From an uncultured Bryobacteraceae bacterium (GTDB taxonomy: Bacteria > Acidobacteriota > Terriglobia > Bryobacterales > Bryobacteraceae), in contig CALJAM010000027.1 in assembly GCA_938027685.1 (NCBI GenBank), positions 1 through 50,507 on the forward strand: a stretch of 50,507 nt of DNA, given 5' to 3'. The position numbers and the translations under genes are program-made. The notes beneath the pieces are model-generated. The model was not told where the DNA came from and ran no database searches. It was given only the letters and a program-made list of their open reading frames with translations. Shown piece after piece: positions 19,081-27,889 of this stretch. Numbering within the stretch: position 1 is the stretch's first letter; the number at the start of each line of letters is the position of its first letter.

Positions 19081-19679
19081 GACGCAATCTCCCGCAAAGT
19101 CCGATAGAGTTGCCGCACCTGCCGGAGAGTCTCCTCGCGGCTGCCTGAGGTATCGATCACGTAATGCGCGTACTTACGTTTTTCCTCGAGCGGCATCTGC
19201 CTGCTTAGTCGCGCCATGGCCTCCTCCCGCGTGAGGCCGCGTTCCACGGCCCGCTCGATTTGTTGCTCGGGACGGCACCAGGCCAACACGATGCGGTCAA
19301 AACGCCGGTAGCTGCCCGTCTCGATGAGGATGGCAGCCTCCACCACGGCAATCCCGTGCGGATCGCGCTCGGCCAGCGCGGCCATGATTTCTTCCTCACG
19401 CCGGATCACGATCGGGTGCACCAGTGCGTTGAGTCGCGCCAGCCGCTCGCCGTCCTCGAATACCAAAGCGGCGAGCCGGCGCCGGTCCAGTGTGCCGTCT
19501 TCCTTGAGCACCTCCGGGCCGAACTCAGCCACCACCGCTTCGTAAGCTTCTCCGCCCGGCTCCATGGCCTCGCGTCCCAATTCATCGGCCTGAATGAGAT
19601 GGCATCCCAACTCGGCCAGCGCTCGCCCGACGAAAGACTTGCCGGAAGCCAGCCCGCCGGTCAACCCGACACGGAGCAT
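19077..19679 (-). CDS. coaE: dephospho-CoA kinase
   Basis: A 200-residue kinase catalysing the last step of coenzyme A synthesis: phosphorylation of the 3'-hydroxyl of dephospho-CoA with ATP. The P-loop GGLASGKS is at residues 8-15. ADELGRE near 31-37 and the following region form the CoA-binding part, and the QIERAVERG...AMARLSRQM segment forms the lid and adenine region. Length is usual. It starts 19 bases inside folD and ends overlapping the protease gene, within one minus-strand operon. Confidence 0.95.
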   Translation of the reverse strand: MLRVGLTGGLASGKSFVGRALAELGCHLIQADELGREAMEPGGEAYEAVVAEFGPEVLKEDGTLDRRRLAALVFEDGERLARLNALVHPIVIRREEEIMAALAERDPHGIAVVEAAILIETGSYRRFDRIVLAWCRPEQQIERAVERGLTREEAMARLSRQMPLEEKRKYAHYVIDTSGSREETLRQVRQLYRTLREIAS

Positions 19680-20593
19680 AATCCCAGCCTTTGCTCGGCG
19701 GCCTGCACGGTGTTGACCATCAGCATGGCAATGGTCAATGGTCCCACACCGCCGGGCACCGGCGTGTACGCACTCGCGCAGCGCACGACGTCCAGCGGGT
19801 GCACGTCCCCCACCAGCAGGCTCCCCTTGCGGTCGAATTCGGCGAGTTTCTCCGGGTCACCCCGAAAGATGGCTTCCGCCTCGCTGCGTTCGCTGATCCG
19901 GTTGATGCCTACGTCGACGACCACGGCGCCGGGCTTGAGGTAGTCCGCGGTGAGCATCGCGCGTCTGCCGACGGCCGCCACCAGCAGATCGGCTCGACGA
20001 CAGACCTCCGCCAGATTGGACGTGCGCGAATGGCAGATGGTCACCGTGGCGTGTGCGTGCATCAACAACAGCGCGACCGGTTTGCCCACAATGTCGCTGC
20101 GGCCGACCACAACCGCGTGGCGGCCGGCGACGGGGATCTCATAGCGGCGGAGCAGCTCGAGAATGCCTGCCGGCGTGCACGGCCTGAGGCCGGGACGCCC
20201 GCTGACAAGCCGTCCCAGGTTCAGAGGATGAAACCCGTCCACGTCCTTTTCGGGATCGACCGCCTCCAGCACGCGCCGAGTGTCCACCTGCGGCGGCAAG
20301 GGCAACTGAATGAGGATCCCGTCAATTTCCTCACGCGCGTTCAGCGCCCGCACCAGGTCCAGTAATTCATCCGTGCTGATGCTCTCGGACGGCGTAAACT
20401 TCTCGCTGCGAATCCCGAGCGCCTCGCAGGCTTTCACTTTGTTGCGCACGTAGATCTCGGAGGCCGGGTTGTTGCCGACGAGAATCACGGCCAGTCCCGG
20501 CGGGCGCGCCTCGCGCGCCAGCCGCTCCACCCGCGGCTTCAGCTCGGCCTGGATCTGATCGCGGATGCGGATCCCGTCCAGAATCAAAGGCAT
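19661..20593 (-). CDS. folD: bifunctional methylenetetrahydrofolate dehydrogenase / cyclohydrolase
   Basis: A 310-residue enzyme interconverting 5,10-methylene-, methenyl- and 10-formyl-tetrahydrofolate with NADP. The catalytic Lys54 lies in YVRNKVKACEALGI. The substrate loop is DGILIQLPLPP. The dehydrogenase signature PVAGRHAVVVGRSDIVGKPV precedes the Rossmann nucleotide site. VDVGINR and a final PVPGGVGPLTIAMLMVNT complete the family pattern. The protein is slightly longer than the usual 285-300 residues because of a C-terminal tail. It starts 29 bases after the permease and overlaps coaE by 19 bases. Confidence 0.96.
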   Translation of the reverse strand: MPLILDGIRIRDQIQAELKPRVERLAREARPPGLAVILVGNNPASEIYVRNKVKACEALGIRSEKFTPSESISTDELLDLVRALNAREEIDGILIQLPLPPQVDTRRVLEAVDPEKDVDGFHPLNLGRLVSGRPGLRPCTPAGILELLRRYEIPVAGRHAVVVGRSDIVGKPVALLLMHAHATVTICHSRTSNLAEVCRRADLLVAAVGRRAMLTADYLKPGAVVVDVGINRISERSEAEAIFRGDPEKLAEFDRKGSLLVGDVHPLDVVRCASAYTPVPGGVGPLTIAMLMVNTVQAAEQRLGLCSVSG

Positions 20594-20622
20594 TCAATTC
20601 AACCTTACCGCATCGAGCGGCT

Positions 20623-22050
20623 TTAGGACGCCGCGGCCCCGCTCTCCTCCAGCCGGGGGCGGAAGCGGAAGTGATACACCAGCGCCCCCGCCGTGATGGT
20701 CGCGACGGCGGCCAGCGACACGCGCCACTCCAGCGTGACGCCGTAGCCGATGGTGACCGCGCCGACCAGGATGAAGAGAGCCGGCAGCAGCGGCCAGGCG
20801 AAGCTCACCACGCGTAACTTCTGCCAGCCGGGCCGTCGGCGGTAGATAAATAGCGAAGCAACGGACAGCACTGCGAAGAAGGTCAGGCTGAAGCCGATGT
20901 AGATGATGAGATTGGGAAACGACGTCATCGTCATCAGCGCGGAGCAAATTCCCTGGGCCAGGATGGCCGTCACCGGCGTGCGCCACCGCGGATGCACGAA
21001 AGCGGCTGCCCGAAAGAAGGCACGGTTCTGCGCCATGGCGTAGTAAACGCGCGGCCCGATGGTCACCATGGCGTTGACGGTCGCCACCAGCGAAACCGCC
21101 ATCAGCAGGCTGAAGGTGCCTGCCACCTGGGGCCCGAACAGTCGCGTCGCGGCCAACGCCCCGACGGCGAGCTCGCCCTTCATTGCTTCCAACGGGGCTG
21201 CATAAATGTAAACCACATTGAGCCCCAGGAAGACCGCGGCCACCAACGTCGTGCCCAAGGCCAGCGATACGGGCAAAGTACGCTCCGGACGCCGGATTTC
21301 CTCGGCTACGTAAGTAGGTGCGTTCCAGCCGCTGTACGCTACGTAAATCCAGAAAAGGCTGATGGCAAACTGCCCGAGGAGAGGATATGGCGAAGTGCGC
21401 GCCGCACTTTGGGAGAAATGCTCCCAACTGCCCGCGCCGAACAACAACCCAAACAACATGAACGATCCGATCACCAGCAGCTTGGTCGCGGTGAGCACGT
21501 TCTGTATGCGGGCGACCAGCCCCACGCCGAAGAAATTCAGCACGGTGAACAACGCGATCAGCGCGGTCGCCGCCACCTGCGCTCCTCCCACCCGCAGCGA
21601 AAGGGCGCCGGAACCGATGGTCCAGGCCGGGTGGTCAGGATGCAGCGAGGGCCAGAAATGACCCAGGTACCCCGCAAAAGCCAGTGACGCGGCGGCAATG
21701 GGCGCCGAGAAACCCGCGAAGAAAGAGACCCAGCCGGTCATGAAGCCCCACGTGGGACCATAAGCGCGGGTCAGGTAGACGTATTCCCCGCCTGAGCTCG
21801 GGAAGTTGATGCCCAGCTCGGAATAGCAGAAGGCTCCGGCCAGCGCTACGACGGCGCCAACCAACCAGATCCCCAACACCAATTCCGGCGAGCCGAGGTC
21901 GCCGGCCAGGAAGCCGGTCGTGGTGAATATACCCTGGCCGATCATGTTCGAGACCACCAGCGCCGTGGCGCTTACCACCCCGAGCCGCCGGACTAGCGTG
22001 ACGGGCTTTTCCGAGGAACCGGTGCGAACCGCAGGTTTAGTTTCGGACAC
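20623..22050 (-). CDS. APC family amino acid permease
   Basis: A 475-residue integral membrane protein with about 12 hydrophobic segments. The first helix carries the APC-fold substrate motif SNMIGQGIF. YPETKR-like signatures are absent. The sequence best fits the LAT/basic amino acid transporter group of amino acid-polyamine-organocation permeases. It probably imports or exchanges an amino acid. It is the first gene of a minus-strand run (permease, folD, coaE, htrA-like, efp). Its start is only about 40 bases from that of a divergent methyltransferase gene, so the two promoters overlap. Substrate cannot be assigned. Confidence 0.88.
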   Translation of the reverse strand: MSETKPAVRTGSSEKPVTLVRRLGVVSATALVVSNMIGQGIFTTTGFLAGDLGSPELVLGIWLVGAVVALAGAFCYSELGINFPSSGGEYVYLTRAYGPTWGFMTGWVSFFAGFSAPIAAASLAFAGYLGHFWPSLHPDHPAWTIGSGALSLRVGGAQVAATALIALFTVLNFFGVGLVARIQNVLTATKLLVIGSFMLFGLLFGAGSWEHFSQSAARTSPYPLLGQFAISLFWIYVAYSGWNAPTYVAEEIRRPERTLPVSLALGTTLVAAVFLGLNVVYIYAAPLEAMKGELAVGALAATRLFGPQVAGTFSLLMAVSLVATVNAMVTIGPRVYYAMAQNRAFFRAAAFVHPRWRTPVTAILAQGICSALMTMTSFPNLIIYIGFSLTFFAVLSVASLFIYRRRPGWQKLRVVSFAWPLLPALFILVGAVTIGYGVTLEWRVSLAAVATITAGALVYHFRFRPRLEESGAAAS

Positions 22051-22052
22051 CT

Positions 22053-22082
22053 TTGGACATTCTACGTCAAGCAGCTTACCAT
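22053..22082 (+). promoter_or_regulatory. possible promoter for the isoaspartate methyltransferase
   Basis: TTGGAC (22053-22058) and TACCAT (22077-22082) with an 18-base spacer. The predicted transcript start falls at about the GTG at 22089, so the mRNA could be leaderless. This competes with reading the TTG at 22053 as a start codon. Confidence 0.35.
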
Positions 22083-22088
22083 AAGGGT

Positions 22089-22811
22089 GTGAAGCTCACT
22101 CCGGCAGCACTTGTCACGCTCGTCGCAGTCACCCTCGCCGGCGCGATCCAGAAGAAGGAGCGGGCGCGGGATCCATGGGCCGAGGCGCGGGAGCGCATGG
22201 TGCGCGAGCAGATCGAGGAACGCGGCGTGCGCAATCCCGACGTCCTCCGCGTCATGCGCCAGACGCCCCGCCACCTCTTTATTCCCGAGCGCTTGCGTTC
22301 GCAGGCGTACGAGGATCACCCCGTCCCCATCGGCTACGGCCAGACGATCTCGCAACCTTACATCGTCGCCCTCATGACCGAGCTGCTCGAGCCCCACAAG
22401 GACGCCAAGGTGCTGGAGATCGGTACCGGCTCGGGCTACCAGGCAGCCGTGCTGGCGCCGCTGGTGCGCCACGTCTACACCATCGAAATCGTGCGCGAGC
22501 TGGCCGAGTCTGCCGCAGCACTGCTCAAGAGGCTGGGTTATGACAACGTGACCGTGCGCTGGGGTGACGGCTACCAGGGCTGGCCGGAGGAAGCGCCCTT
22601 CGATCGCATCATTGTCACTGCCGCGCCGCCCGAAGTGCCCAAAGCGCTGCTGGATCAGCTCAAGCCCGGGGGCAAACTGGTGGCGCCTGTGGGCAGCTCG
22701 ATCTTCGGGCAGGACTTGATCGTCATCGACAAGACCCGCGACGGCAAGATCCGCAGGCGCAGCGTCTTGCCGGTCGTGTTCGTGCCGATGGTCAAAGGCA
22801 AGCAGCCCTGA
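22089..22811 (+). CDS. pcm: protein-L-isoaspartate O-methyltransferase, probably exported
   Basis: A 240-residue SAM-dependent enzyme that methylates isoaspartyl residues in damaged proteins. The SAM motif VLEIGTGSGYQAA, the substrate region IGYGQTISQPYIVALM and post motif FDRIIVTAAPPEVP are all canonical. From the GTG at 22089 the protein begins with a signal-peptide-like segment (KLTPAALVTLVAVTLAGA), suggesting a periplasmic form. The frame also stays open to a TTG at 22053, which would add 12 residues, but that position overlaps promoter-like sequence and lacks a ribosome binding site. It is transcribed divergently from the permease. Confidence 0.9.
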   Translation: MKLTPAALVTLVAVTLAGAIQKKERARDPWAEARERMVREQIEERGVRNPDVLRVMRQTPRHLFIPERLRSQAYEDHPVPIGYGQTISQPYIVALMTELLEPHKDAKVLEIGTGSGYQAAVLAPLVRHVYTIEIVRELAESAAALLKRLGYDNVTVRWGDGYQGWPEEAPFDRIIVTAAPPEVPKALLDQLKPGGKLVAPVGSSIFGQDLIVIDKTRDGKIRRRSVLPVVFVPMVKGKQP

Positions 22812-22880
22812 GCCGGACTTACCGTTCTGCACCTCGCAGCTCGCAGCGCGCGTCTAACACCTCAGAGGGGAATCTATCGG

Positions 22881-24164
22881 ATGGCTCGCGCAGTCCCCAC
22901 GGCTCATCGTGTGGTCATTATAGGCGGCGGCTTCGGCGGACTGGAGGCCGCCAAAGCCCTAGGTAAGTTTCCCGTCGAAGTTACGCTGCTCGATCGCCGT
23001 AATTACTTTCTCTTCCAGCCTCTGCTCTACCAGGTAGCGACGGGCGGCTTGTCTCCGGCAGACATTGCGATGCCGCTTAGGCGCGTGCTGCGCAGGCAGG
23101 CGAACACGCGCGTCCTGCTCGAAGAAGTTACTGACATAGACCCCCTGCGTCGCCTGGTCGTCGGCAGACACGCAGAGTATCCCTACGATACATTGATTCT
23201 CGCGGCAGGCAGCGACTCCAATTACTTCGGGCGGGAAACCTGGCGTAAGTACGCTCCGCCCTTGAAAAGCATCGAGGAAGCCCTGGACATCCGCAATCGC
23301 GTGCTACGCGCTTTCGAGGAGGCCGAACGGGAGCCGGATCCCGAGGCGCGCCGAGCCTGGATGAGCTTCGTCATTGTGGGCGGCGGACCCACGGGAGTCG
23401 AGCTGGCCGGCACCCTGGGGGAAATCGCCCGCGACACGCTCCGCGGCGATTTCCGTTCCATCCGGTCCGAGGAGGCGCGCATCTTTTTGCTGGAATTAGC
23501 GCCGCGGGTTCTGCCTTCGTTCCCGCCGGACCTCTCGGCGGCCGCCGAGCTCTCGCTCATCCGCCTGGGAGTACGGACCCTCACGGGCGTACGGGTGACG
23601 GGTATCGACGAAGAAGGCGTGGAGCTGGAACACGAGGGACGCCGTACCCGGCTCGCGGCAAAAACCGTGGTGTGGGCGGCGGGCGTTCGGGCCGCCCCGT
23701 TGGCGCGGCTGTTGCACGAAAAGACGGGCGCACCGCTGGATGGGGGCGGCCGATTGCGCGTCCGGCCGGATTGCAGCCTGCCCGGTCATCCGGAGATCTT
23801 CGTCATCGGCGACCTCGCCAGTCACCCGGACGGTCGCGGCGGCGCCTTGCCCGCCCTGGCGCCCGTGGCCATGCAGCAGGGCCGGTACGTCGCGCGCCTC
23901 ATCGCGGCCCGACTCGAAGGCCGCTCGACGCGGCCCTTCCGCTATCGCGACAGGGGCGCCCTAGCCACCATCGGGCGGGAGCATGCCGTGGGTTGTTTCG
24001 GCCGTCTCCGCGTGCGCGGCCGGCTGGCGTGGCTGCTTTGGCTGTTCGTCCACTTGGCTTACCTGATCGGTTTCCAGAACCGCGTGCTCGTGTTGATCCA
24101 GTGGGCCTTCCACTACTTCAGTTACAACCGCGGAGCGCGGATCATCACTCGGCTGGGCTGCTGA
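22881..24164 (+). CDS. ndh: type II NADH dehydrogenase (NDH-2)
   Basis: A 427-residue FAD-dependent, non-proton-pumping NADH:quinone oxidoreductase on the inner face of the membrane. The FAD dinucleotide motif [13 protein letters not shown] is near residues 11-24. The [17 protein letters not shown]-type block of NDH-2 is present as [19 protein letters not shown]. The NADH motif is [14 protein letters not shown], near 160. FAD-contact [11 protein letters not shown] is near 315. The hydrophobic, aromatic C-terminus ([17 protein letters not shown]) fits the amphipathic membrane anchor. GAGGGGAA precedes the ATG. The 3' end overlaps the convergent MscS gene by 20 bases. Confidence 0.92.
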   Translation: MARAVPTAHRVVIIGGGFGGLEAAKALGKFPVEVTLLDRRNYFLFQPLLYQVATGGLSPADIAMPLRRVLRRQANTRVLLEEVTDIDPLRRLVVGRHAEYPYDTLILAAGSDSNYFGRETWRKYAPPLKSIEEALDIRNRVLRAFEEAEREPDPEARRAWMSFVIVGGGPTGVELAGTLGEIARDTLRGDFRSIRSEEARIFLLELAPRVLPSFPPDLSAAAELSLIRLGVRTLTGVRVTGIDEEGVELEHEGRRTRLAAKTVVWAAGVRAAPLARLLHEKTGAPLDGGGRLRVRPDCSLPGHPEIFVIGDLASHPDGRGGALPALAPVAMQQGRYVARLIAARLEGRSTRPFRYRDRGALATIGREHAVGCFGRLRVRGRLAWLLWLFVHLAYLIGFQNRVLVLIQWAFHYFSYNRGARIITRLGC

Positions 24165-24975
24165 GCCCGCCCGTCCGCGTAAGGTAAAAGCTCCAGTTCG
24201 ACAACCAACCCCGCCGGATGAATTCGGTCTTGGCGCGCATCGTGATGTCGGTCACCATCCGGTTTTCGTATCGGTGGTCGAACACATAGGCCTTGACACG
24301 AACGAGCATATAAGGCGCCTGGGAGAAGCCATCCACCAGGTTCACCACCACAGGCTTGCGGCTCAGCAGGAATGGCGAACTGTAGGCAGACTCCATGCCG
24401 ATGCGTATGGCCTCGGCGGGATCGACGTCAGGCGGTACGAAGAGGTCGGTGACCACCTGGCAGTCGAGCACACCCGAGTTGGCATTGAAGACGTGCCGGC
24501 TGAGGATTTCCGAGTTGGGTATGGTCACGCGCGTGTCGTCCGGCGTAGTGAGTTTCGTGCTGCGCAAGCCGATATGATCGATCTCGCCGTAAGCCTCGCC
24601 GATGCGCACGCGGTCGCCGAGCTGATAAGGCCGGTCGGCCAGAATGACGAGGCCGCCGATCACGTTTTTGACCAGATCCTGCGCGCCAAGGCCCAGGGCC
24701 AGACCGAACGATGCAATGCTGGCCAAGAACGTCTCGCGCGAGGGGGCCAACAGGCTGAACAACAGCAGCAAAGCCAGAAACCATAAGGTGATGCGCAGCA
24801 CCGGCTCCAGTCGCTTGAAGAAGAACCGGGCGCGGGGAGTACGGCCACTCAGGTATTCGAGCAGCCCGGAGATCCATCGGATGAGCACCCAGGTGACAGC
24901 CAGAATGGCCACCGCCTGCACAACGCGTAGCCAGGAGATCTGCTGAAGAATGTTGGGCGCCGTCAAGGCCTGCAT
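24145..24975 (-). CDS. MscS-type mechanosensitive ion channel
   Basis: A 276-residue small-conductance channel homologue. Two or three N-terminal membrane segments (about 15-35 and 60-85) are followed by the pore helix and beta-domain. [21 protein letters not shown] is the Gly/Ala-packed TM3 pore helix, and [19 protein letters not shown] and [14 protein letters not shown] are signature MscS beta-domain blocks. The C-terminal alpha/beta domain completes the family. The ATG at 24975 was chosen because GAGGAGG lies just upstream; the frame is open further into the upstream gene. It lies 13 bases after the large ATPase gene, whose TGA is part of this ribosome binding site, so synthesis is coupled. 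It may be an osmotic valve, or an effector channel gated by the ATPase. Confidence 0.9.
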   Translation of the reverse strand: MQALTAPNILQQISWLRVVQAVAILAVTWVLIRWISGLLEYLSGRTPRARFFFKRLEPVLRITLWFLALLLLFSLLAPSRETFLASIASFGLALGLGAQDLVKNVIGGLVILADRPYQLGDRVRIGEAYGEIDHIGLRSTKLTTPDDTRVTIPNSEILSRHVFNANSGVLDCQVVTDLFVPPDVDPAEAIRIGMESAYSSPFLLSRKPVVVNLVDGFSQAPYMLVRVKAYVFDHRYENRMVTDITMRAKTEFIRRGWLSNWSFYLTRTGGLSSPAE

Positions 24976-24988
24976 GGCGGCTACCTCC

Positions 24989-27556
24989 TCAAAGAAGATT
25001 GCTGCGGTGGAGCGCGACGCGGACGGCGCGGGCGGCTTCGGGTCGCACGCGGAAACCTGCGCGACCCGGATCCGGCTGGAGCAGTTCACGGTCCTCGAGC
25101 AGTTGCAACCGGTCCTGGCTCGCCCGCGGGCTCAGATTGAAAACCAGCGCATGCTCCTCGGGCGTGAGGCTGCCGTGCTGCAGAAGAGCCTGAAGCGTGA
25201 ACAGGTCGTCTAGGTTGAGCTGCGTAAGCAAAGAGTCGTAGCTGACCGCCTCGAGCGGCTTCACGTAGAGCACGCCCGCCTCGCTCCGGTCGATATGTCG
25301 GAGCCAGAGTTCGAAAGCCGAACGGAACAATCCCTCGGACTCCCGATAGAGAGCGTCAAAAAAGGCCTGCTGCGGCGAAATGCCCAGGCCGAGCCGCACG
25401 CTCCAGCGGCGGCGCCAGGCGGTTTCCGCGGGCGGCAGAAAGTGCAGCCGCAACCCACTCAGATGGTGCCGCACCAGGATGGCTTCCTCGAGGTGGCGGC
25501 GCTCCACCGCAGTGGCATTGATGCGGTGCGAGAAGTACCGGTCCAAACCCAGTGCGGCCTGCAGCAGTTGAAAGGCCGCCCTGTTCATGGCCGCGATCCA
25601 CAGCAGGTTCCCCGAGGTCGCGACGATCGCCCGCAGAAGTTCCCGGAACGCATCGAAGCCGCCCACGCAACGGAGAAAGGCGCGCTCGAGTTCTTCCAGG
25701 ATGACGACCGCACGGCACTCCGCGTTCAACGCCAGCCGATCCTCGAGGAAGCGGCGCATGTCGCTCGCCGTCCAAAGCCGTTCCTGGAATTGCGTGCGGG
25801 TTACCTCTACGTCGTGGAAGACCTCGGCGCATGCGCAATTCAGGAGGCTGGTCTTGCCGCTTCCCCGCTCACCGACCACGAGCGCGCAGGCCGCGCGGTT
25901 CTGCTCCCAAAGGCGCCGCAACTCCCTCATGGCGGCCATCTCGGCCTCACGTCCGACCAAAAACCGAGGGTCCTGGAGCGGCTCCGGCTGGAACAGTCGT
26001 CGATAGATGAGCGACAACCCGCGCGGCGCCAGGTCCACCCCGAGAGACTCGCTGAGGATCTCGCGGCGTTCCACGTGCACCGGGGCGGGCGCCGTTGCTT
26101 GCTCCCAGCCGATGCGGCCCAGAAGCCATTGAGATCCGCGGAGCCAAGCACTACGCCATGCGCGCACTCCTTGCCCGAGGACCCGCAGCAACCATTCCCG
26201 AGCGGCCGAGGCGCCCTGCCGCGCTCCTTCGCGCGCCAGGAAACCCCAGAGGCCGAGACGGTCGCGCTCCAGCTCCAGGTGAACGCGGTACAAAGTCGCA
26301 GCCAAAGCCCGGCGCGTCGCCGGTTCGAGCAAGGAACGAACTTCGGGCAACGACTCCCTGCTGTGCCGCAGCAGCAACAACGCATTCTGTAACGCCTCGC
26401 GCGCGGCCGCTTTGCCCGACTCCCCCTCCCGATCCGCGAGCTCACGGCCGAAGGCGATCACCTGTCGCGCGCGCTCCAGATCTCGCAACACAGTCCGATG
26501 AAGGCTCTCGATCTCGCGGAAGGCGCTCAGCAGTTGCGGTCCGGCCACTTTCTCCAGGGCGTTGATCAGCTCGCGCTGCGGATGGACCAGACGCCACGGC
26601 GAGCGGCGGCTGGGCAGCGCGACCCAGCGCACGACAACTTGCAACTGGGCGGGCGCCGTTTCGCGCACCGCAGCCGCGGCTTCCTGCCGCCAGCGCTCGA
26701 TCCGCAATTCCGCCCGAAGCAAGCTCCCTCGCCGTAAAGGCGGTTCGCCGTCGGGACTGTCCAGCCATGCCATGAGAGCATCGATTTCGCCCAACAGCTC
26801 GCCCCGCTCGTATTCCAGCTGGGCGATCGCGGCCTCCGCAGCGCGCTCAATCCGGAGTGAAGTTTCCCACAGAGCAAGCTCGAAAGCCAACAACTCGGCC
26901 ACCGCCTCGCCGTAACGCTTCCACCAGGCGAGTCGCTGATCGAGCAGAGCCCGCAGCTTTCGCCGTCGTGACGCGGAGCGGGGCCGGCGCAGGGAGGGAA
27001 GGCGGGGCGGTCTGCCTATGTTCGTCAAGGCCTCCTGAAGCCGCAGGCTCGATCGGCGCAAACGTGCCTGCCAATTCGGCCGGTCAGCGGCACGCCTCCC
27101 CTGACCCCCCGCTCGGACGGCGGCGAGCAATGTCGCGCGCCGTATCCCTTCCCAGGGTGCAAGCAATTCGACGCAGGCCTGAGCCGCGGCTGCGACCAAC
27201 CGACCCCAGGCGCGCCCCTCGCGTCTCTCGATGGCGTCGAACCAGTCCGGCAACTGCTCCGCAAAGAGTTCTCCTGCCACGCTGGCCGCACGGATCAGCT
27301 CCGTCGAACGGCGGCGATATTGTTCGATCGCCTCTAGCACCCGCTCGATCGGGCGAATTCGCCGGCAAGCACGCACGGGCTCTTCGAGCCACTGCGCCGC
27401 AGTCTGTTCGTCGAGCGCGGCGGAGGCAGGCGGATCGCGCTGAGCGACGGTCGTCAGCAGCTCCTTCAAGTCAGCAGCCACCGCCCGGAAGGCGGCCAGC
27501 AGATCTCCACGCGCGCGCTCGAATTCTCGACTGAATTCCGGCGGAACGGTCTTCAT
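24989..27556 (-). CDS. large P-loop ATPase with long helical N-terminal region
   Basis: An 855-residue protein of no family I can name. Residues 1 to about 530 are nearly all alpha-helical, Arg/Glu/Leu/Ala-rich and free of convincing membrane segments. A P-loop domain follows: VGREAEM at 534 (the entry motif of STAND/AAA-type NTPases), Walker [10 protein letters not shown] at 562-570, and Walker [10 protein letters not shown] at about 616-624. An MNRAAF sensor-like segment follows, then a helical region and a probable winged helix at the C-terminus (about 785-855). The gene is followed by an MscS channel with its stop codon inside the channel's Shine-Dalgarno sequence. A signal-transducing or channel-gating ATPase is inferred. 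The start is ATG at 27556, 50 bases after a small DUF2007-like gene. Confidence 0.7.
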   Translation of the reverse strand: MKTVPPEFSREFERARGDLLAAFRAVAADLKELLTTVAQRDPPASAALDEQTAAQWLEEPVRACRRIRPIERVLEAIEQYRRRSTELIRAASVAGELFAEQLPDWFDAIERREGRAWGRLVAAAAQACVELLAPWEGIRRATLLAAVRAGGQGRRAADRPNWQARLRRSSLRLQEALTNIGRPPRLPSLRRPRSASRRRKLRALLDQRLAWWKRYGEAVAELLAFELALWETSLRIERAAEAAIAQLEYERGELLGEIDALMAWLDSPDGEPPLRRGSLLRAELRIERWRQEAAAAVRETAPAQLQVVVRWVALPSRRSPWRLVHPQRELINALEKVAGPQLLSAFREIESLHRTVLRDLERARQVIAFGRELADREGESGKAAAREALQNALLLLRHSRESLPEVRSLLEPATRRALAATLYRVHLELERDRLGLWGFLAREGARQGASAAREWLLRVLGQGVRAWRSAWLRGSQWLLGRIGWEQATAPAPVHVERREILSESLGVDLAPRGLSLIYRRLFQPEPLQDPRFLVGREAEMAAMRELRRLWEQNRAACALVVGERGSGKTSLLNCACAEVFHDVEVTRTQFQERLWTASDMRRFLEDRLALNAECRAVVILEELERAFLRCVGGFDAFRELLRAIVATSGNLLWIAAMNRAAFQLLQAALGLDRYFSHRINATAVERRHLEEAILVRHHLSGLRLHFLPPAETAWRRRWSVRLGLGISPQQAFFDALYRESEGLFRSAFELWLRHIDRSEAGVLYVKPLEAVSYDSLLTQLNLDDLFTLQALLQHGSLTPEEHALVFNLSPRASQDRLQLLEDRELLQPDPGRAGFRVRPEAARAVRVALHRSNLL

Positions 27557-27606
27557 GGCGGCGGCCGGAGAACCCTTTTCCCGCTCATCCTACTACGCGG
27601 CCACGC

Positions 27607-27879
27607 TCAGCGACAGTCGAGAGGGTCTTCGAAGGGACGGAAGCCATGTCGTTTCATGACCGCACACGCCGCGGATTCCGCCTCCGGCAACACATAGAAA
27701 AAAGCCCCCACGCGCTCCCGGCGCAGGATGACGCCGCCTAGGTAGCGATCCGCGACCACAACGTAATCCACTCCGGCCTCCGTGAGGACGGCTTCCAGCC
27801 GCTGGGCCTCGCTCAGCCGCTTTGCGATGTACAGGAGCACAAGTTCGCGATCCGCGAACTCTTCGGCGCGGCGCCGCAC
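27607..27879 (-). CDS. small DUF2007-like protein
   Basis: A 90-residue protein. LVLLYIAKRLSEAQRLEAVL followed by AGVDYVVVADRYLGG resembles the ferredoxin-like fold of DUF2007 (putative signal-transducing) proteins, in which a strand-helix-strand unit reads TVxxxxDxxEAxxxxxxLEAxGI. Function is unknown. It starts with GTG 10 bases after the propeller gene, and that gene's stop TGA overlaps the GAGGG ribosome binding site. It ends 50 bases before the large ATPase gene, so it is probably co-transcribed with both. Coding status is supported by this spacing and the family-like pattern. Confidence 0.6.
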   Translation of the reverse strand: MRRRAEEFADRELVLLYIAKRLSEAQRLEAVLTEAGVDYVVVADRYLGGVILRRERVGAFFYVLPEAESAACAVMKRHGFRPFEDPLDCR

Positions 27880-27889
27880 TCGACCGCCC

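Noticed and set aside
27843-27859. Palindrome GTTCGCG-atc-CGCGAAC
   Set aside because: Lies inside the DUF2007-like coding region, and chance palindromes are frequent in GC-rich DNA.
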